Shown here piece after piece: positions 1-7,412 of a stretch of DNA of 64,000 nucleotides (positions are counted from its first letter, which is position 1; every line of letters starts with the position of its first letter). The DNA lies in NCBI RefSeq assembly GCF_005943945.1, contig NZ_CP040710.1, forward strand, positions 755,001-819,000, written 5' to 3'. Under the pieces are notes generated by a model. It searched no databases, was not told where the DNA came from, and saw only the letters and a program-made list of their open reading frames with translations. The translations under genes and the position numbers were made by a program. Source of the DNA: Aggregatimonas sangjinii (GTDB taxonomy: Bacteria; Bacteroidota; Bacteroidia; Flavobacteriales; Flavobacteriaceae).

Positions 1-1326
1 GGCACTTTGCTGTAAAGAGTCAATGACCTCCTGAAGCATTTTTTTCAAATTGAAATCGATATTCAGGGGCTCTAGTTTGTCGGCATCTATTTTGTTGATC
101 TGTAGGATGTCGTTGATGAAATTGAGTAGGTAGTCCCCTGAGAATTTTAACGATTTCAGATGCTCCTTTTGGTTTTTGGTCGGATTTTCCTCCAGTAGGA
201 GGTGTGTAAGTCCGGTTACGGCGTACAGCGGCGTTCGTAGTTCGTGGCTTACGGTCGAAAGGAAGTTTGTTTTGGCCTCCATAGCCTGTACTGCGGCATC
301 ACGGGCCGTTTGCAACTCGTTGTTCTTGATTTGCAATAGGTCGTTGGTCTTTAACTTGATTTGGTTGTTCCTGTAAAGGGAGACGGCCAAAAGCGAAATG
401 ATCGTTAGAAAGGCCGAAGTCAATATCGCTATGATTTCAGAGCGGTTTTCGGACTCGCTCAACTCGGCATTTCGTTCTTCCAAACGACCGATTTCCGAAT
501 TCATTCGGTTCACATTGATTTGGTCCGCTGTTTTGGTTTCGGTTTTTAGTCGATCAAGGGTGAAAACCGAATCTTTTATATTCAACAAATTGTCCTTATT
601 GGCCAAGGCGAGCTCATAGCGTCCCATTTTAGCGTAAAGGTCTGCCAACAAGCCGTTCACTTCGATAATTTCATTAAAGAAGTTGTTTTTGGTGGCGATG
701 TTCAGCGCGGTTTCCGCGTCGGCAACGCTTTCATCCATCTTTTCAAGCGCCAGATTCAATCGCGCTAGTCCGATGTATGCCTTCATCGCGAGGTATTCTT
801 GCTCGTACGGATCGGTATTGACAACCAACGAGTTGAAATTCATCGAGGCCACATCGTATTTTTCAAGCCCCATATAAATATTTCCCTCTACCAAGAGAAT
901 GTTGTTGAGTAGGTTACGATCATTACTCATTTTTCGCGTTTCCTCAAGATCCGCAATGGCCTGATAGGGATTCTCATCCTTATATTTTCCGATGGCCGCG
1001 ATGAACTGATGCACCGCACTGCCGTAGGGGTACTCGATATTGGTGAGTGCTTTCTTGGCGCGATCCCAATAAAAATCGGCATCGCTACGTCGGTTCATGC
1101 GCAAATAGAGACTTGCAAATTTATGGTAACTATCGATCAAGGCTTTAAAATCACCATTTTTTTCGGCAACTATCGAAGCGTTTTCAATAGCCTTGAGCGC
1201 TTTTTCCGTTTGACTTTGATTGCCTAAAGACCTAGCCTCGTTGAAATAGTACTCGGGCGTTTTATGCGGTATCGAATCTTGTGCGAAAAGTGGTAAAGCC
1301 ATACCGAACAACACTAAAAAAAGCAT
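1..1326 (-). CDS. TPR sensor histidine kinase, C-terminus cut by window edge
   Basis: Membrane-bound two-component sensor kinase. The 442 visible residues read as a hydrophobic export signal ending LPLFAQ, a helical TPR-like region (about 25-255), a coiled coil (about 258-295), one membrane helix (about 297-318), a second short coiled coil, and a HisKA domain with H-box SHELRTPLYAV (phospho-acceptor His361). The ATPase domain and any receiver domain lie beyond base 1. Start is uncertain. The ATG at 1326 gives a signal peptide with no positive n-region. An in-frame TTG at 1365, overlapping the gapA stop, adds KTRHLHTTRTIV and gives a better signal. It lies just downstream of gapA on the same strand. 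The ligand is unknown. Confidence 0.85.
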   Translation of the reverse strand, partial: MLFLVLFGMALPLFAQDSIPHKTPEYYFNEARSLGNQSQTEKALKAIENASIVAEKNGDFKALIDSYHKFASLYLRMNRRSDADFYWDRAKKALTNIEYPYGSAVHQFIAAIGKYKDENPYQAIADLEETRKMSNDRNLLNNILLVEGNIYMGLEKYDVASMNFNSLVVNTDPYEQEYLAMKAYIGLARLNLALEKMDESVADAETALNIATKNNFFNEIIEVNGLLADLYAKMGRYELALANKDNLLNIKDSVFTLDRLKTETKTADQINVNRMNSEIGRLEERNAELSESENRSEIIAILTSAFLTIISLLAVSLYRNNQIKLKTNDLLQIKNNELQTARDAAVQAMEAKTNFLSTVSHELRTPLYAVTGLTHLLLEENPTKNQKEHLKSLKFSGDYLLNFINDILQINKIDADKLEPLNIDFNLKKMLQEVIDSLQQSA

Positions 1327-1361
1327 GACTATAGTGCGTGTAGTATGTAGGTGTCTAGTTT

Positions 1362-2372
1362 TCAAATGTAGTCTTTAGCAATGAGCAATTCCATTAAGTC
1401 TATGATTCGGTAACTATACCCGGTTTCATTGTCGTACCAGCCGATGATTTTAACCATAGTTCCTATGACCGAAGTCATCTGAGAATCAAACGTACAAGAG
1501 TAAGAACTATTGTTTACATCGACCGATACTATTGGGTCTTCGGTATATAAAAGTATATTTTTAAGCGTAGTACCGGAAATTTTCTCAAAGGTTTCGTTGA
1601 TTTCAATAATGGAAGTCGGCCGTTTTACGTTAAAGGTAATATCGGTCAACGAGCCATTCGGGACCGGCACTCGAATACCGCAACCTCCGATAACATCGGA
1701 AAGATGAGGGAAAATTTTGGTCAAAGCCTTCGCTGCTCCCGTCGTAGTGGGGACTATAGATTGACCTGCTGCCCGAGCCCGCCGTAAATCATGGTGTGGT
1801 TGGTCGTGCAGACTTTGATCGGTGGTATAGGAGTGTATGGTGGTAATATAGGCTTGTTCGATGCCGCAAAGGTCGTCAATAACCTTGATCATAGGGGCGG
1901 CATTGTTGGTGGTACATGAAGCGTTGGAGAGGATATGATCCTCGACTTTGATAGTATCCTCATTGATGCCAAAAATGACCATTTTAATCTCGTCATCCGT
2001 GGGGGGTACCGATAGGATGACCTTTTTGACGCCATTGGCAATATGATGGCTCAGGCTTTTCCTATCCTTAAATTTACCCGTGGCTTCAACGACAATGTCG
2101 ACCTGGTGCTGTTTCCAGGGAATCGCCGCCGGATGACCGGCGTTCAGTAAGGCGATTTTTTGGCCGTTAACGATGATATTTTTTTCGTTGTGGTGCACTT
2201 CTCCCTGAAAAACCCCGTGTATGCTATCATATTTCAATAAATGGGATAGGGTTTTGCTATCGGAAAGATCATTTATCGCCCTTACCTTGATTTGGGGATG
2301 CTGCTGCAACAAACGAAATACCCTACGCCCAATACGGCCAAATCCGTTAATACCGATGTTGATTGTCTTCAT
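1362..2372 (-). CDS. gap: Glyceraldehyde-3-phosphate dehydrogenase
   Basis: Cytosolic enzyme of glycolysis/gluconeogenesis that oxidises glyceraldehyde 3-phosphate to 1,3-bisphosphoglycerate with NAD(P). It has the N-terminal Rossmann motif INGFGRIGR, catalytic Cys153 in SNASCTTNNAAP, His180 in TTIHSYT, and C-terminal WYDNETGYSYR. The 336 residues are family-typical. The ATG at 2372 is chosen because the protein then begins directly with MKTINIGINGFG; an ATG eight codons upstream would add an unneeded extension. The Cys motif continues NAAP instead of the common CLAP, a variant I associate with secondary GAPDH paralogs in this phylum, so whether it is the main glycolytic enzyme is open. Asp35 and nearby residues favour NAD, by inference. 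Confidence 0.95.
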   Translation of the reverse strand: MKTINIGINGFGRIGRRVFRLLQQHPQIKVRAINDLSDSKTLSHLLKYDSIHGVFQGEVHHNEKNIIVNGQKIALLNAGHPAAIPWKQHQVDIVVEATGKFKDRKSLSHHIANGVKKVILSVPPTDDEIKMVIFGINEDTIKVEDHILSNASCTTNNAAPMIKVIDDLCGIEQAYITTIHSYTTDQSLHDQPHHDLRRARAAGQSIVPTTTGAAKALTKIFPHLSDVIGGCGIRVPVPNGSLTDITFNVKRPTSIIEINETFEKISGTTLKNILLYTEDPIVSVDVNNSSYSCTFDSQMTSVIGTMVKIIGWYDNETGYSYRIIDLMELLIAKDYI

Positions 2373-2478
2373 TGGATATTTTGGAGAATTTTTCACGTGA
2401 CTTCCTGCGATAGGCGCATTTAAAGGAATCGCTCACCGAAATAGTAAGTATGGGCGTCTACCACAATGTAAAAAGTGA

Positions 2479-3354
2479 CTAATTAATGTGTTTATGCGCC
2501 TTATATGAAGATCGTACCAAAGCACCACTTTCTACATGGCGAAAACCGAGTTGCAACCCTATTTCCTCATACTTTTTGAACTGCTCTGGGAGAATAAACT
2601 CCTTTACCGGCAAATGTTTTTTAGATGGCTGCAAATACTGACCGATAGTAACCACATCTACATTAGCTCTTCTGAGATCTTCCATGGTCTCGATTACCTC
2701 TTCCTCCAATTCTCCCAAGCCTAGCATGATACCCGATTTAGTTCGGTTGATACCATTGGCACGCAGATACCGTAAAACCTCGAGGCTACGTTCGTATTTG
2801 GCCTGTATGCGTACTTCACGGGTAAGTCGTTTTACCGTTTCCATATTATGCGAGACTACTTCCGGAGTTACTTCGATGATTCTATCCAAATGTCTTTCGA
2901 TACCTTGAAAATCGGGAATTAGGGTCTCCAAGGTCGTTTCGGGGTTCATTCTACGAATGGCCTTGACGGTTTCTGCCCAGATGATAGAGCCCATATCCTT
3001 TAAATCGTCTCGATCTACAGAGGTGACCACGGCATGCTTGATGCCCATTATTTTAATAGATCGGGCTACTTTTTCAGGTTCCGCCCAATCGACCGACGAT
3101 GGGCGTCCGGTCTTTACACCGCAAAAACCACAGGAACGGGTACACACATTTCCCAATATCATAAAAGTGGCCGTACCCTCTCCCCAGCATTCGCCCATAT
3201 TCGGGCAGCTACCTGAGGTGCATATGGTATGAAGGTCATATTTTTCAACCAAGCCCCGTAGTTGGGTGTATTTTTTACCTGTAGGCAGTTTTACCCTAAG
3301 CCACTTCGGTTTTCCCTTCGGGGGAAGTACATTGGTATTGGCATCATTGCTCAT
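2479..3354 (-). CDS. lipA: Lipoyl synthase
   Basis: Radical SAM enzyme that inserts two sulfurs into octanoyl groups on the lipoyl domains of 2-oxoacid dehydrogenases and the glycine cleavage system. It has both diagnostic iron-sulfur sets: auxiliary cluster Cys45, Cys50, Cys56 in [12 protein letters not shown], and the radical SAM cluster Cys71, Cys75, Cys78 in CTRSCGFC. The C-terminal RSSY carries the serine ligand of the auxiliary cluster. Length is 291 residues. The ATG at 3354 is preferred over one 22 codons upstream because a TATCTTTG -7 box lies 14 bases before it. The gene stands apart from gap (about 105 bp) and the upstream sigma gene (about 160 bp). Confidence 0.97.
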   Translation of the reverse strand: MSNDANTNVLPPKGKPKWLRVKLPTGKKYTQLRGLVEKYDLHTICTSGSCPNMGECWGEGTATFMILGNVCTRSCGFCGVKTGRPSSVDWAEPEKVARSIKIMGIKHAVVTSVDRDDLKDMGSIIWAETVKAIRRMNPETTLETLIPDFQGIERHLDRIIEVTPEVVSHNMETVKRLTREVRIQAKYERSLEVLRYLRANGINRTKSGIMLGLGELEEEVIETMEDLRRANVDVVTIGQYLQPSKKHLPVKEFILPEQFKKYEEIGLQLGFRHVESGALVRSSYKAHKHIN

Positions 3355-3368
3355 AGTACAATTTTCAA

Positions 3369-3376
3369 CAAAGATA
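3369..3376 (-). promoter_or_regulatory. lipA promoter -7 element TATCTTTG
   Basis: The minus strand reads TATCTTTG, a perfect match to the Bacteroidetes -7 consensus TAnnTTTG, 14 bases before the chosen lipA ATG. The nearest upstream TTG is 24 bases away, slightly long for a -33 element. Confidence 0.55.
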
Positions 3377-3513
3377 CGAAGTAATCGGGTTTGCGCCTTA
3401 CAATGACCGTTTATCGCCATACGCTTTTCGCAATAGGTAAATTATCACCTAATCGGTTACGTTTCCTATAGAGGTAGTATGATGTGGAGCAAGGCGTGAA
3501 TAGCCAAAAATCG

Positions 3514-4071
3514 TTACCGTTTCTTGATGATTTCGGCGAGAAGTTTTTTAGCACGCAGGAGCTTTACCTTAACATTGTTCATTGGTTCGTTAAGCTCTGC
3601 GGCAATATCGGCATAACTCATTTCATTGAAGTAACGTAGGTTGATGACTTCCTGATAATGTGGCTTTAATTTCTCGATATCCCGCAATAAATGGGCGAGG
3701 TTTTGTTCGGTAATAAGTCGGTCTTCTACAGTGGGCGCATCGTCCAACACTTTTTTTACCGCATCATTGGTACCACTGGATTCCAAAATGTCGCGTTTGC
3801 GTTTTCTGACCATATCGATGTGGATGTTCTTCGAGATAGCGATCAGCCAAGTCTTGAACTCGTAGGAGCTATCGTAAGTGGCGATTTTATCGAAAGCTTT
3901 AGAGAAGGTCTGGATGGTAATGTCCTCGGCGTCGTTTTCGTTATGGGTACGTTTTAACTGAAAGCCGTACACCATGTTCCAGTAAGTGTCCAGTAAGGTG
4001 CTAAATGCAATTTGGTTGCCCGTTTTCGCCTTTTCGATGATGTCGGCGAGGTTATGGGCGGAATTATCCAA
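3514..4071 (-). CDS. ECF-type RNA polymerase sigma factor
   Basis: Group 4 sigma-70 factor of 185 residues. Region 2 spans about 20-95 (AFSTLLDTYWNMVYGF, NDAEDITIQTFSKAF, FKTWLIAISKNIHID). Region 4 spans about 125-183 and has the helix-turn-helix MSYADIAAELNEPMNNVKV. It directs RNA polymerase to a specific promoter set not deducible here. No classical anti-sigma gene adjoins it. The gene 42 bp upstream encodes a small cysteine-bearing membrane protein and probably shares its transcript. This sigma-lipA neighbourhood is familiar from other flavobacteria. Confidence 0.9.
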   Translation of the reverse strand: MDNSAHNLADIIEKAKTGNQIAFSTLLDTYWNMVYGFQLKRTHNENDAEDITIQTFSKAFDKIATYDSSYEFKTWLIAISKNIHIDMVRKRKRDILESSGTNDAVKKVLDDAPTVEDRLITEQNLAHLLRDIEKLKPHYQEVINLRYFNEMSYADIAAELNEPMNNVKVKLLRAKKLLAEIIKKR

Positions 4072-4113
4072 AAGGCATGATTTTGATGGACAGCTATGGC
4101 TGTCGGATTTAAG

Positions 4114-4317
4114 TTAGAGAGATGTACTTTCTTTTTGGCAATCTTGTTCGCTGGGTAATTTCCCGCACATGCCACAGGCTTGTCCGTCTTCATTTAAAAA
4201 TGGACTTTGGCTGGCACAGGTACCTGCAAATTCGCCATCTTTTTTTGACCAGATTTTTATGGCGATACCGGCGAAGGCCACGGCCAATAATCCAACGGTT
4301 AGCAAGAAAAGTTTCAT
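4114..4317 (-). CDS. Small membrane-anchored protein with CxxC motif
   Basis: 67 residues with one N-terminal membrane helix or uncleaved signal (KLFLLTVGLLAVAFAGIAI) followed by a short soluble tail. The tail holds four cysteines: one in GTCASQ, a CxxC in ACGMCGK, and one in EQDC. The tail probably lies in the periplasm. Function unknown; the CxxC could bind metal or be redox active. The ATG at 4317 is chosen over one six codons upstream, since a TAACTTTG -7 box lies 15 bases before it. It lies 42 bp upstream of the ECF sigma gene on the same strand, so the two are probably co-transcribed. Confidence 0.7.
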   Translation of the reverse strand: MKLFLLTVGLLAVAFAGIAIKIWSKKDGEFAGTCASQSPFLNEDGQACGMCGKLPSEQDCQKESTSL

Positions 4318-4332
4318 GTCTACTATTTTCAA

Positions 4333-4340
4333 CAAAGTTA
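4333..4340 (-). promoter_or_regulatory. Promoter -7 element for the CxxC membrane protein / ECF unit
   Basis: The minus strand reads TAACTTTG (consensus TAnnTTTG) directly after the T-run of the terminator for the anti-sigma gene and 15 bases before the ATG at 4317. This supports a separate transcription unit. Confidence 0.5.
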
Positions 4341-4345
4341 CAAAA

Positions 4346-4374
4346 AAAAGCCCCGACGGAATGCCGAGGCTTTT
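4346..4374 (-). terminator. Intrinsic terminator after the anti-sigma factor gene
   Basis: The minus strand reads AAAAGCCTCG, a nine-base loop, CGGGGCTTTT (one G-T wobble), followed by a run of T. It ends the sigma/anti-sigma unit just 18 bp past the stop codon. An A-run on the other side makes the structure potentially bidirectional. Confidence 0.8.
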
Positions 4375-4392
4375 GAAAGTATTCTTTAACGA

Positions 4393-5151
4393 TTAATACG
4401 AAATGTTCGCCACAATATTTTCTACGGTCGGTGTTTCATTGCCGCCTTTTGGCTCTATGGTAATGTACCCTATTGCTTCATCGGAATATGGCAAAGCCAT
4501 TAGCTTTTCCTTGTCGCCCGCTTCTTGTATCACACCGAGGTTGATCATTTTGCCGTTGACCTCAGCCCACATTTGGTAACACTGATTTTCAGGTAAGTTG
4601 GGCAACTTACTTACGTTGATATAGGAAAGCTTTTTTACGGGATTCACATAAGCGACCGCCTTCAGCTCTTTCGCTTTCTTATTGCCTTGCACGTTGTATT
4701 TCTTTGTCTTCGGATTGTTCAGCACAATGAACTGGTTGCGCATATCTTCCAGACCTTGCTTCATGTCTTCCTTCAGCAATTCTATTTGATTGGTGACCAT
4801 CTCATTTTCTTCCTGAAGACTCTGATTTTGGTCATAGAAGAAATACGACGCCCCCGCGAACATTACGGTCGCAAAACTAGCCGCTACGGCGTATCTGAAA
4901 AAACGTTTCCGTCCAACATTCTCCGATTTGATTCGGGCCAGTATTTTGGCCTTAAGTCCCTCAGGAGTTTTCAAGGCATGCATTTTTGCAAAAGCTTCCA
5001 AATTATCTTGAAGTTCATCGTACGTCTTACGTACTTCAGGATGCATGGCAATGTAACGCTCTACCTGCAGATTCTCTTCCTCGGTGGTCGTACCTAAAAG
5101 GTATTTTTCCAACAAATCGGAATCCAAGAAATTTTTTATTTTATCTTTCAT
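4393..5151 (-). CDS. RskA-like anti-sigma factor
   Basis: Single-pass membrane anti-sigma factor, 252 residues. An N-terminal cytoplasmic part (about 1-75, LLEKYLLGTTTEEENLQVE) resembles the zinc-finger-less anti-sigma domain. One membrane helix follows at about 82-101 (RYAVAASFATVMFAGASYFF), then a coiled coil (about 105-140) and an RskA C-terminal domain (about 150-250, QCYQMWAEVNGKMINLGVI). It is expected to hold the sigma factor encoded 63 bp upstream inactive until an envelope signal arrives. The ATG at 5151 is preferred to one four codons earlier because homologs begin near MKDKIKNF; either is possible. A strong terminator follows. Confidence 0.88.
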   Translation of the reverse strand: MKDKIKNFLDSDLLEKYLLGTTTEEENLQVERYIAMHPEVRKTYDELQDNLEAFAKMHALKTPEGLKAKILARIKSENVGRKRFFRYAVAASFATVMFAGASYFFYDQNQSLQEENEMVTNQIELLKEDMKQGLEDMRNQFIVLNNPKTKKYNVQGNKKAKELKAVAYVNPVKKLSYINVSKLPNLPENQCYQMWAEVNGKMINLGVIQEAGDKEKLMALPYSDEAIGYITIEPKGGNETPTVENIVANISY

Positions 5152-5214
5152 TGTTAAGTTCATTTGTTCAGAGGGGTTGAAGCCGTATTAATCATTACGA
5201 GCTATTCCTCCGAT

Positions 5215-5784
5215 TTAGATTTGTATAAGGTTGGTCAAAAGCAGCAATACCAACGGCGATCCGTAAATTTTCTTCAACTCCCGAAGTCCGATTTTTAGCC
5301 TCGATTTTATCGTTCCCAAAGGAATATCAAGTTCATCACTAGCCTCCTGTTGGGTCATACCTTGAAAAAATAAGGCCTCAAGTACGATTTGATACTTATT
5401 CTCGATTTTTTCCAAGTTTTCACGAACATCGATAAGCTCAGGCTTAATGCTTTCGATTCCAAGATTATATACGTCGGAAACGTCCATTTGGATTTCCTTA
5501 TCCGATTTTGTGTTTTTGCTTCGTAATTTGTCAATAGCGGTGTTGCGCGTAATCCTAAAAAGCCAAGTAAATAATTTGGCTTTGGCCGGGTCATAAGAGT
5601 CGGATTTCTTCCAAATCTTTACGAAACTCTCCTGTAAGATATCCTGTGCTAGTTCTTCGTTACGTACGACTTTATTGGCCACCCCGAAAAGGGTGTCTCC
5701 GTAATGTTCGTACAACAGGGAAATAGCCTTTTCATTCCGCTCCTGAAGCAATTCTACAATGTGCTTTTCAAGAAGTGTGCTCAT
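5215..5784 (-). CDS. ECF-type RNA polymerase sigma factor, SigK-like
   Basis: Group 4 sigma factor, 189 residues. Region 2 (about 10-85) contains AISLLYEHYGDTLFGVA, ELAQDILQESFVKIWKK and KLFTWLFRITRNTAIDKLRS. Region 4 (about 125-175) contains MTQQEASDELDIPLGTIKSR. The C-terminus ends in an unusual hydrophobic run, PLVLLLLTNLIQI. It is paired with the RskA-like anti-sigma gene 63 bp downstream, so it is presumably membrane-sequestered and stress-released. The ATG at 5784 is chosen because it begins directly at the region 2 helix; a start 13 codons upstream would add a basic, unconserved stretch. Confidence 0.92.
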   Translation of the reverse strand: MSTLLEKHIVELLQERNEKAISLLYEHYGDTLFGVANKVVRNEELAQDILQESFVKIWKKSDSYDPAKAKLFTWLFRITRNTAIDKLRSKNTKSDKEIQMDVSDVYNLGIESIKPELIDVRENLEKIENKYQIVLEALFFQGMTQQEASDELDIPLGTIKSRLKIGLRELKKIYGSPLVLLLLTNLIQI

Positions 5785-5908
5785 ATAGTGGGTACGATTA
5801 AAATTTTTTCGTGGTCGGGGCATCCAACTACACCATCTTAACCGTATATAGTGAAACGCTAATTTATAAAATTGATTGTAAATTGGCGTGTTCTCAAAAT
5901 TTTATTAC

Positions 5909-5937
5909 TAAATGTACAACTGGTAATTGTACATTTA
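5909..5937. repeat. Perfect 11-bp inverted repeat upstream of the ECF sigma gene
   Basis: Arms TAAATGTACAA (5909-5919) and TTGTACATTTA (5927-5937) are exact reverse complements separated by 7 bases. Each arm carries the small palindrome TGTACA, and each direction reads TACATTTA, one base from the -7 consensus. It may be an operator, a divergent promoter or an RNA hairpin. The gene-free stretch 5785-6215 also holds the terminator at 5963 and a short palindrome AGCCACT-G-AGTGGCT at 6006-6020. I see nothing else there. Confidence 0.7.
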
Positions 5938-5962
5938 ATTTTTGGTTAGTTTGGTTTGGTAT

Positions 5963-5996
5963 AGCCCCCGGATGAATTTTCATTCGGGGGTTATTT
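5963..5996 (+). terminator. Orphan plus-strand intrinsic terminator
   Basis: The plus strand reads GCCCCCGGATGA, four bases, TCATTCGGGGG, then TTATTTTATT. This is a strong GC-rich stem followed by a T-rich tail. On the minus strand the stem is followed by CTATACC, so it is not a good terminator for murB. No plus-strand protein gene lies upstream, which suggests a short untranslated plus-strand transcript. Confidence 0.65.
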
Positions 5997-6215
5997 TATT
6001 TCAGGAGCCACTGAGTGGCTTTACATATCTTAAATAGAGCCTAGTAGTAGCTCAAGTTTTTCGCTTCAAGATGGGTTGCAGCGTGTTTTTGGAATCGGTG
6101 GAAAAATAATTTCCTGAATGCTCGATTTTATAATCCGTTAGGCACTGGTCTTACCGCGTAGGGCAAACAGCGAAAGAAACATACATCTTTAACGCTACAC
6201 TCTGTGGGATTTTAC

Positions 6216-7229
6216 CTAGACAACATTGACTTCAGGCAATATCGTAATCCCGAATTTTTCCTTGACCGAGGCTATGATGCGATGCGCCAGGTCCAGTACT
6301 TCCTGTCCTGTCGCGCTATCGTAGTTTACCAATACCAACGCCTGATCTTTATGTACCCCGGCATCGCCAAAGCGTTTGCCTTTGTACCCGCATTGTTCGA
6401 TAAGCCAGCCGGCAGGGATTTTATACTCCGTTTCGGAAACCGTATAATAAGGTGCTTCGGGGTGTGCCTTGGAAAAATGTTCGAACGCTGCCTTCCCGAC
6501 GACCGGATTTTTGAAAAAACTACCACTATTGCCCAGTAGCTTTGGGTCGGGTAATTTGCTTTGTCTAATAGCGACTACGGCCTTCGATATGTCTTTTATG
6601 GTCGGATGGTCGATACCTTTTTTTTTCAATTCGCTGGCTATTGCCCCGTAGGATGTATTGAGGATATGATTTTTTGTGGTAAGCCGAAAATTTACCGAAA
6701 CGATTATGTATTTATCTTTTCCCTCATTTTTAAAATAAGAATCGCGATAGCCGAACTCGCAGGCCTGCTTATCGAAAGTTTCGATTTCTAAAGTTGTCGT
6801 ATTCAGGGCTTCACAACTGACGAAAGTATCCTTTAGCTCTACACCGTAGGCCCCAATGTTCTGAATGGGCGCAGTACCCGTATTTCCGGGAATGAGGGAC
6901 ATATTTTCGAGGCCACCATAGTTTTTGTCCAACGTCCACAAGACCATTTGGTGCCAATTTTCCCCGGCCATTACTTTGATGATGACCTGGTTGTCTTCTT
7001 CAGAAACGATTTCGATTCCCTTTAAATTGATATGTAATACCAAACAATCCAAATCACTGGTCAACAGCATATTGCTACCACCGCTCAAGATGAATTTTTC
7101 GGGATATCCATCCATCGAAAGTACCGTCTTCAAATCTGCGATCGAATTGATTTCACAGAAATGCTTTGCCTTTACGGCTATTCCGAAGGTGTTATATTTC
7201 TTCAGGGGCTGGTCGTGCAGTACCTTCAT
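6216..7229 (-). CDS. murB: UDP-N-acetylmuramate dehydrogenase
   Basis: Cytoplasmic FAD enzyme that reduces UDP-GlcNAc-enolpyruvate to UDP-MurNAc in peptidoglycan precursor synthesis. 337 residues, the E. coli-type length. It opens with LKKYNTFGIAVKAKHFCEI, has the FAD-binding FILSGGSNMLL and MSLIPGNTGTAPIQNIGAYG, and substrate-site motifs GNSGSFFKNPVV and PAGWLIEQCGYKGKRFGDAGVH. The catalytic serine/glutamate arrangement is consistent with type I MurB. It is followed downstream by about 430 bp without genes and preceded by a 183-bp gap with heptad-like repeats. Likely monocistronic. Confidence 0.97.
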   Translation of the reverse strand: MKVLHDQPLKKYNTFGIAVKAKHFCEINSIADLKTVLSMDGYPEKFILSGGSNMLLTSDLDCLVLHINLKGIEIVSEEDNQVIIKVMAGENWHQMVLWTLDKNYGGLENMSLIPGNTGTAPIQNIGAYGVELKDTFVSCEALNTTTLEIETFDKQACEFGYRDSYFKNEGKDKYIIVSVNFRLTTKNHILNTSYGAIASELKKKGIDHPTIKDISKAVVAIRQSKLPDPKLLGNSGSFFKNPVVGKAAFEHFSKAHPEAPYYTVSETEYKIPAGWLIEQCGYKGKRFGDAGVHKDQALVLVNYDSATGQEVLDLAHRIIASVKEKFGITILPEVNVV

Positions 7230-7271
7230 GTTAATTCATTTATCTGCCATTTAAAGACTGTACAGTTGAGA

Positions 7272-7386
7272 TACAAGAATCAGGAGCCAAGAGTCTAGAC
7301 AAATTTCATTTAAACGTCTTAGTGGCAAAGTTGTCGTTATCCTAATTGAGCCATCTTAGTAGATGTCTTGGTTCTTGACTCTAGAA
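7272..7386. repeat. Short heptad-like repeats in inverted orientation, murB-aminotransferase gap
   Basis: The left part (7272-7300) contains AGGAGCC-AAGAGTC-TAGAC, reading as imperfect heptamers. The right part (7363-7386) contains GTCTTGGTTCTTGACTCTAG, the approximate reverse complement (AGAGTC-AAGAACC-AAGAC). Together they frame about 60 bp of unique sequence. I see no coding potential. Confidence 0.4.
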
Positions 7387-7412
7387 GCACGGCGGTCTTG
7401 TTATTTTTAATT

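Noticed and set aside
2373-2396. Longer start for GAPDH, eight codons upstream.
   Set aside because: The family begins directly at the Rossmann strand; the added residues have no match to the fold.
5963-5996. Hairpin taken as the terminator of murB.
   Set aside because: On the murB strand the stem is followed by CTATACC, not a T-run, and it is 220 bp past the stop; it works better for the plus strand.
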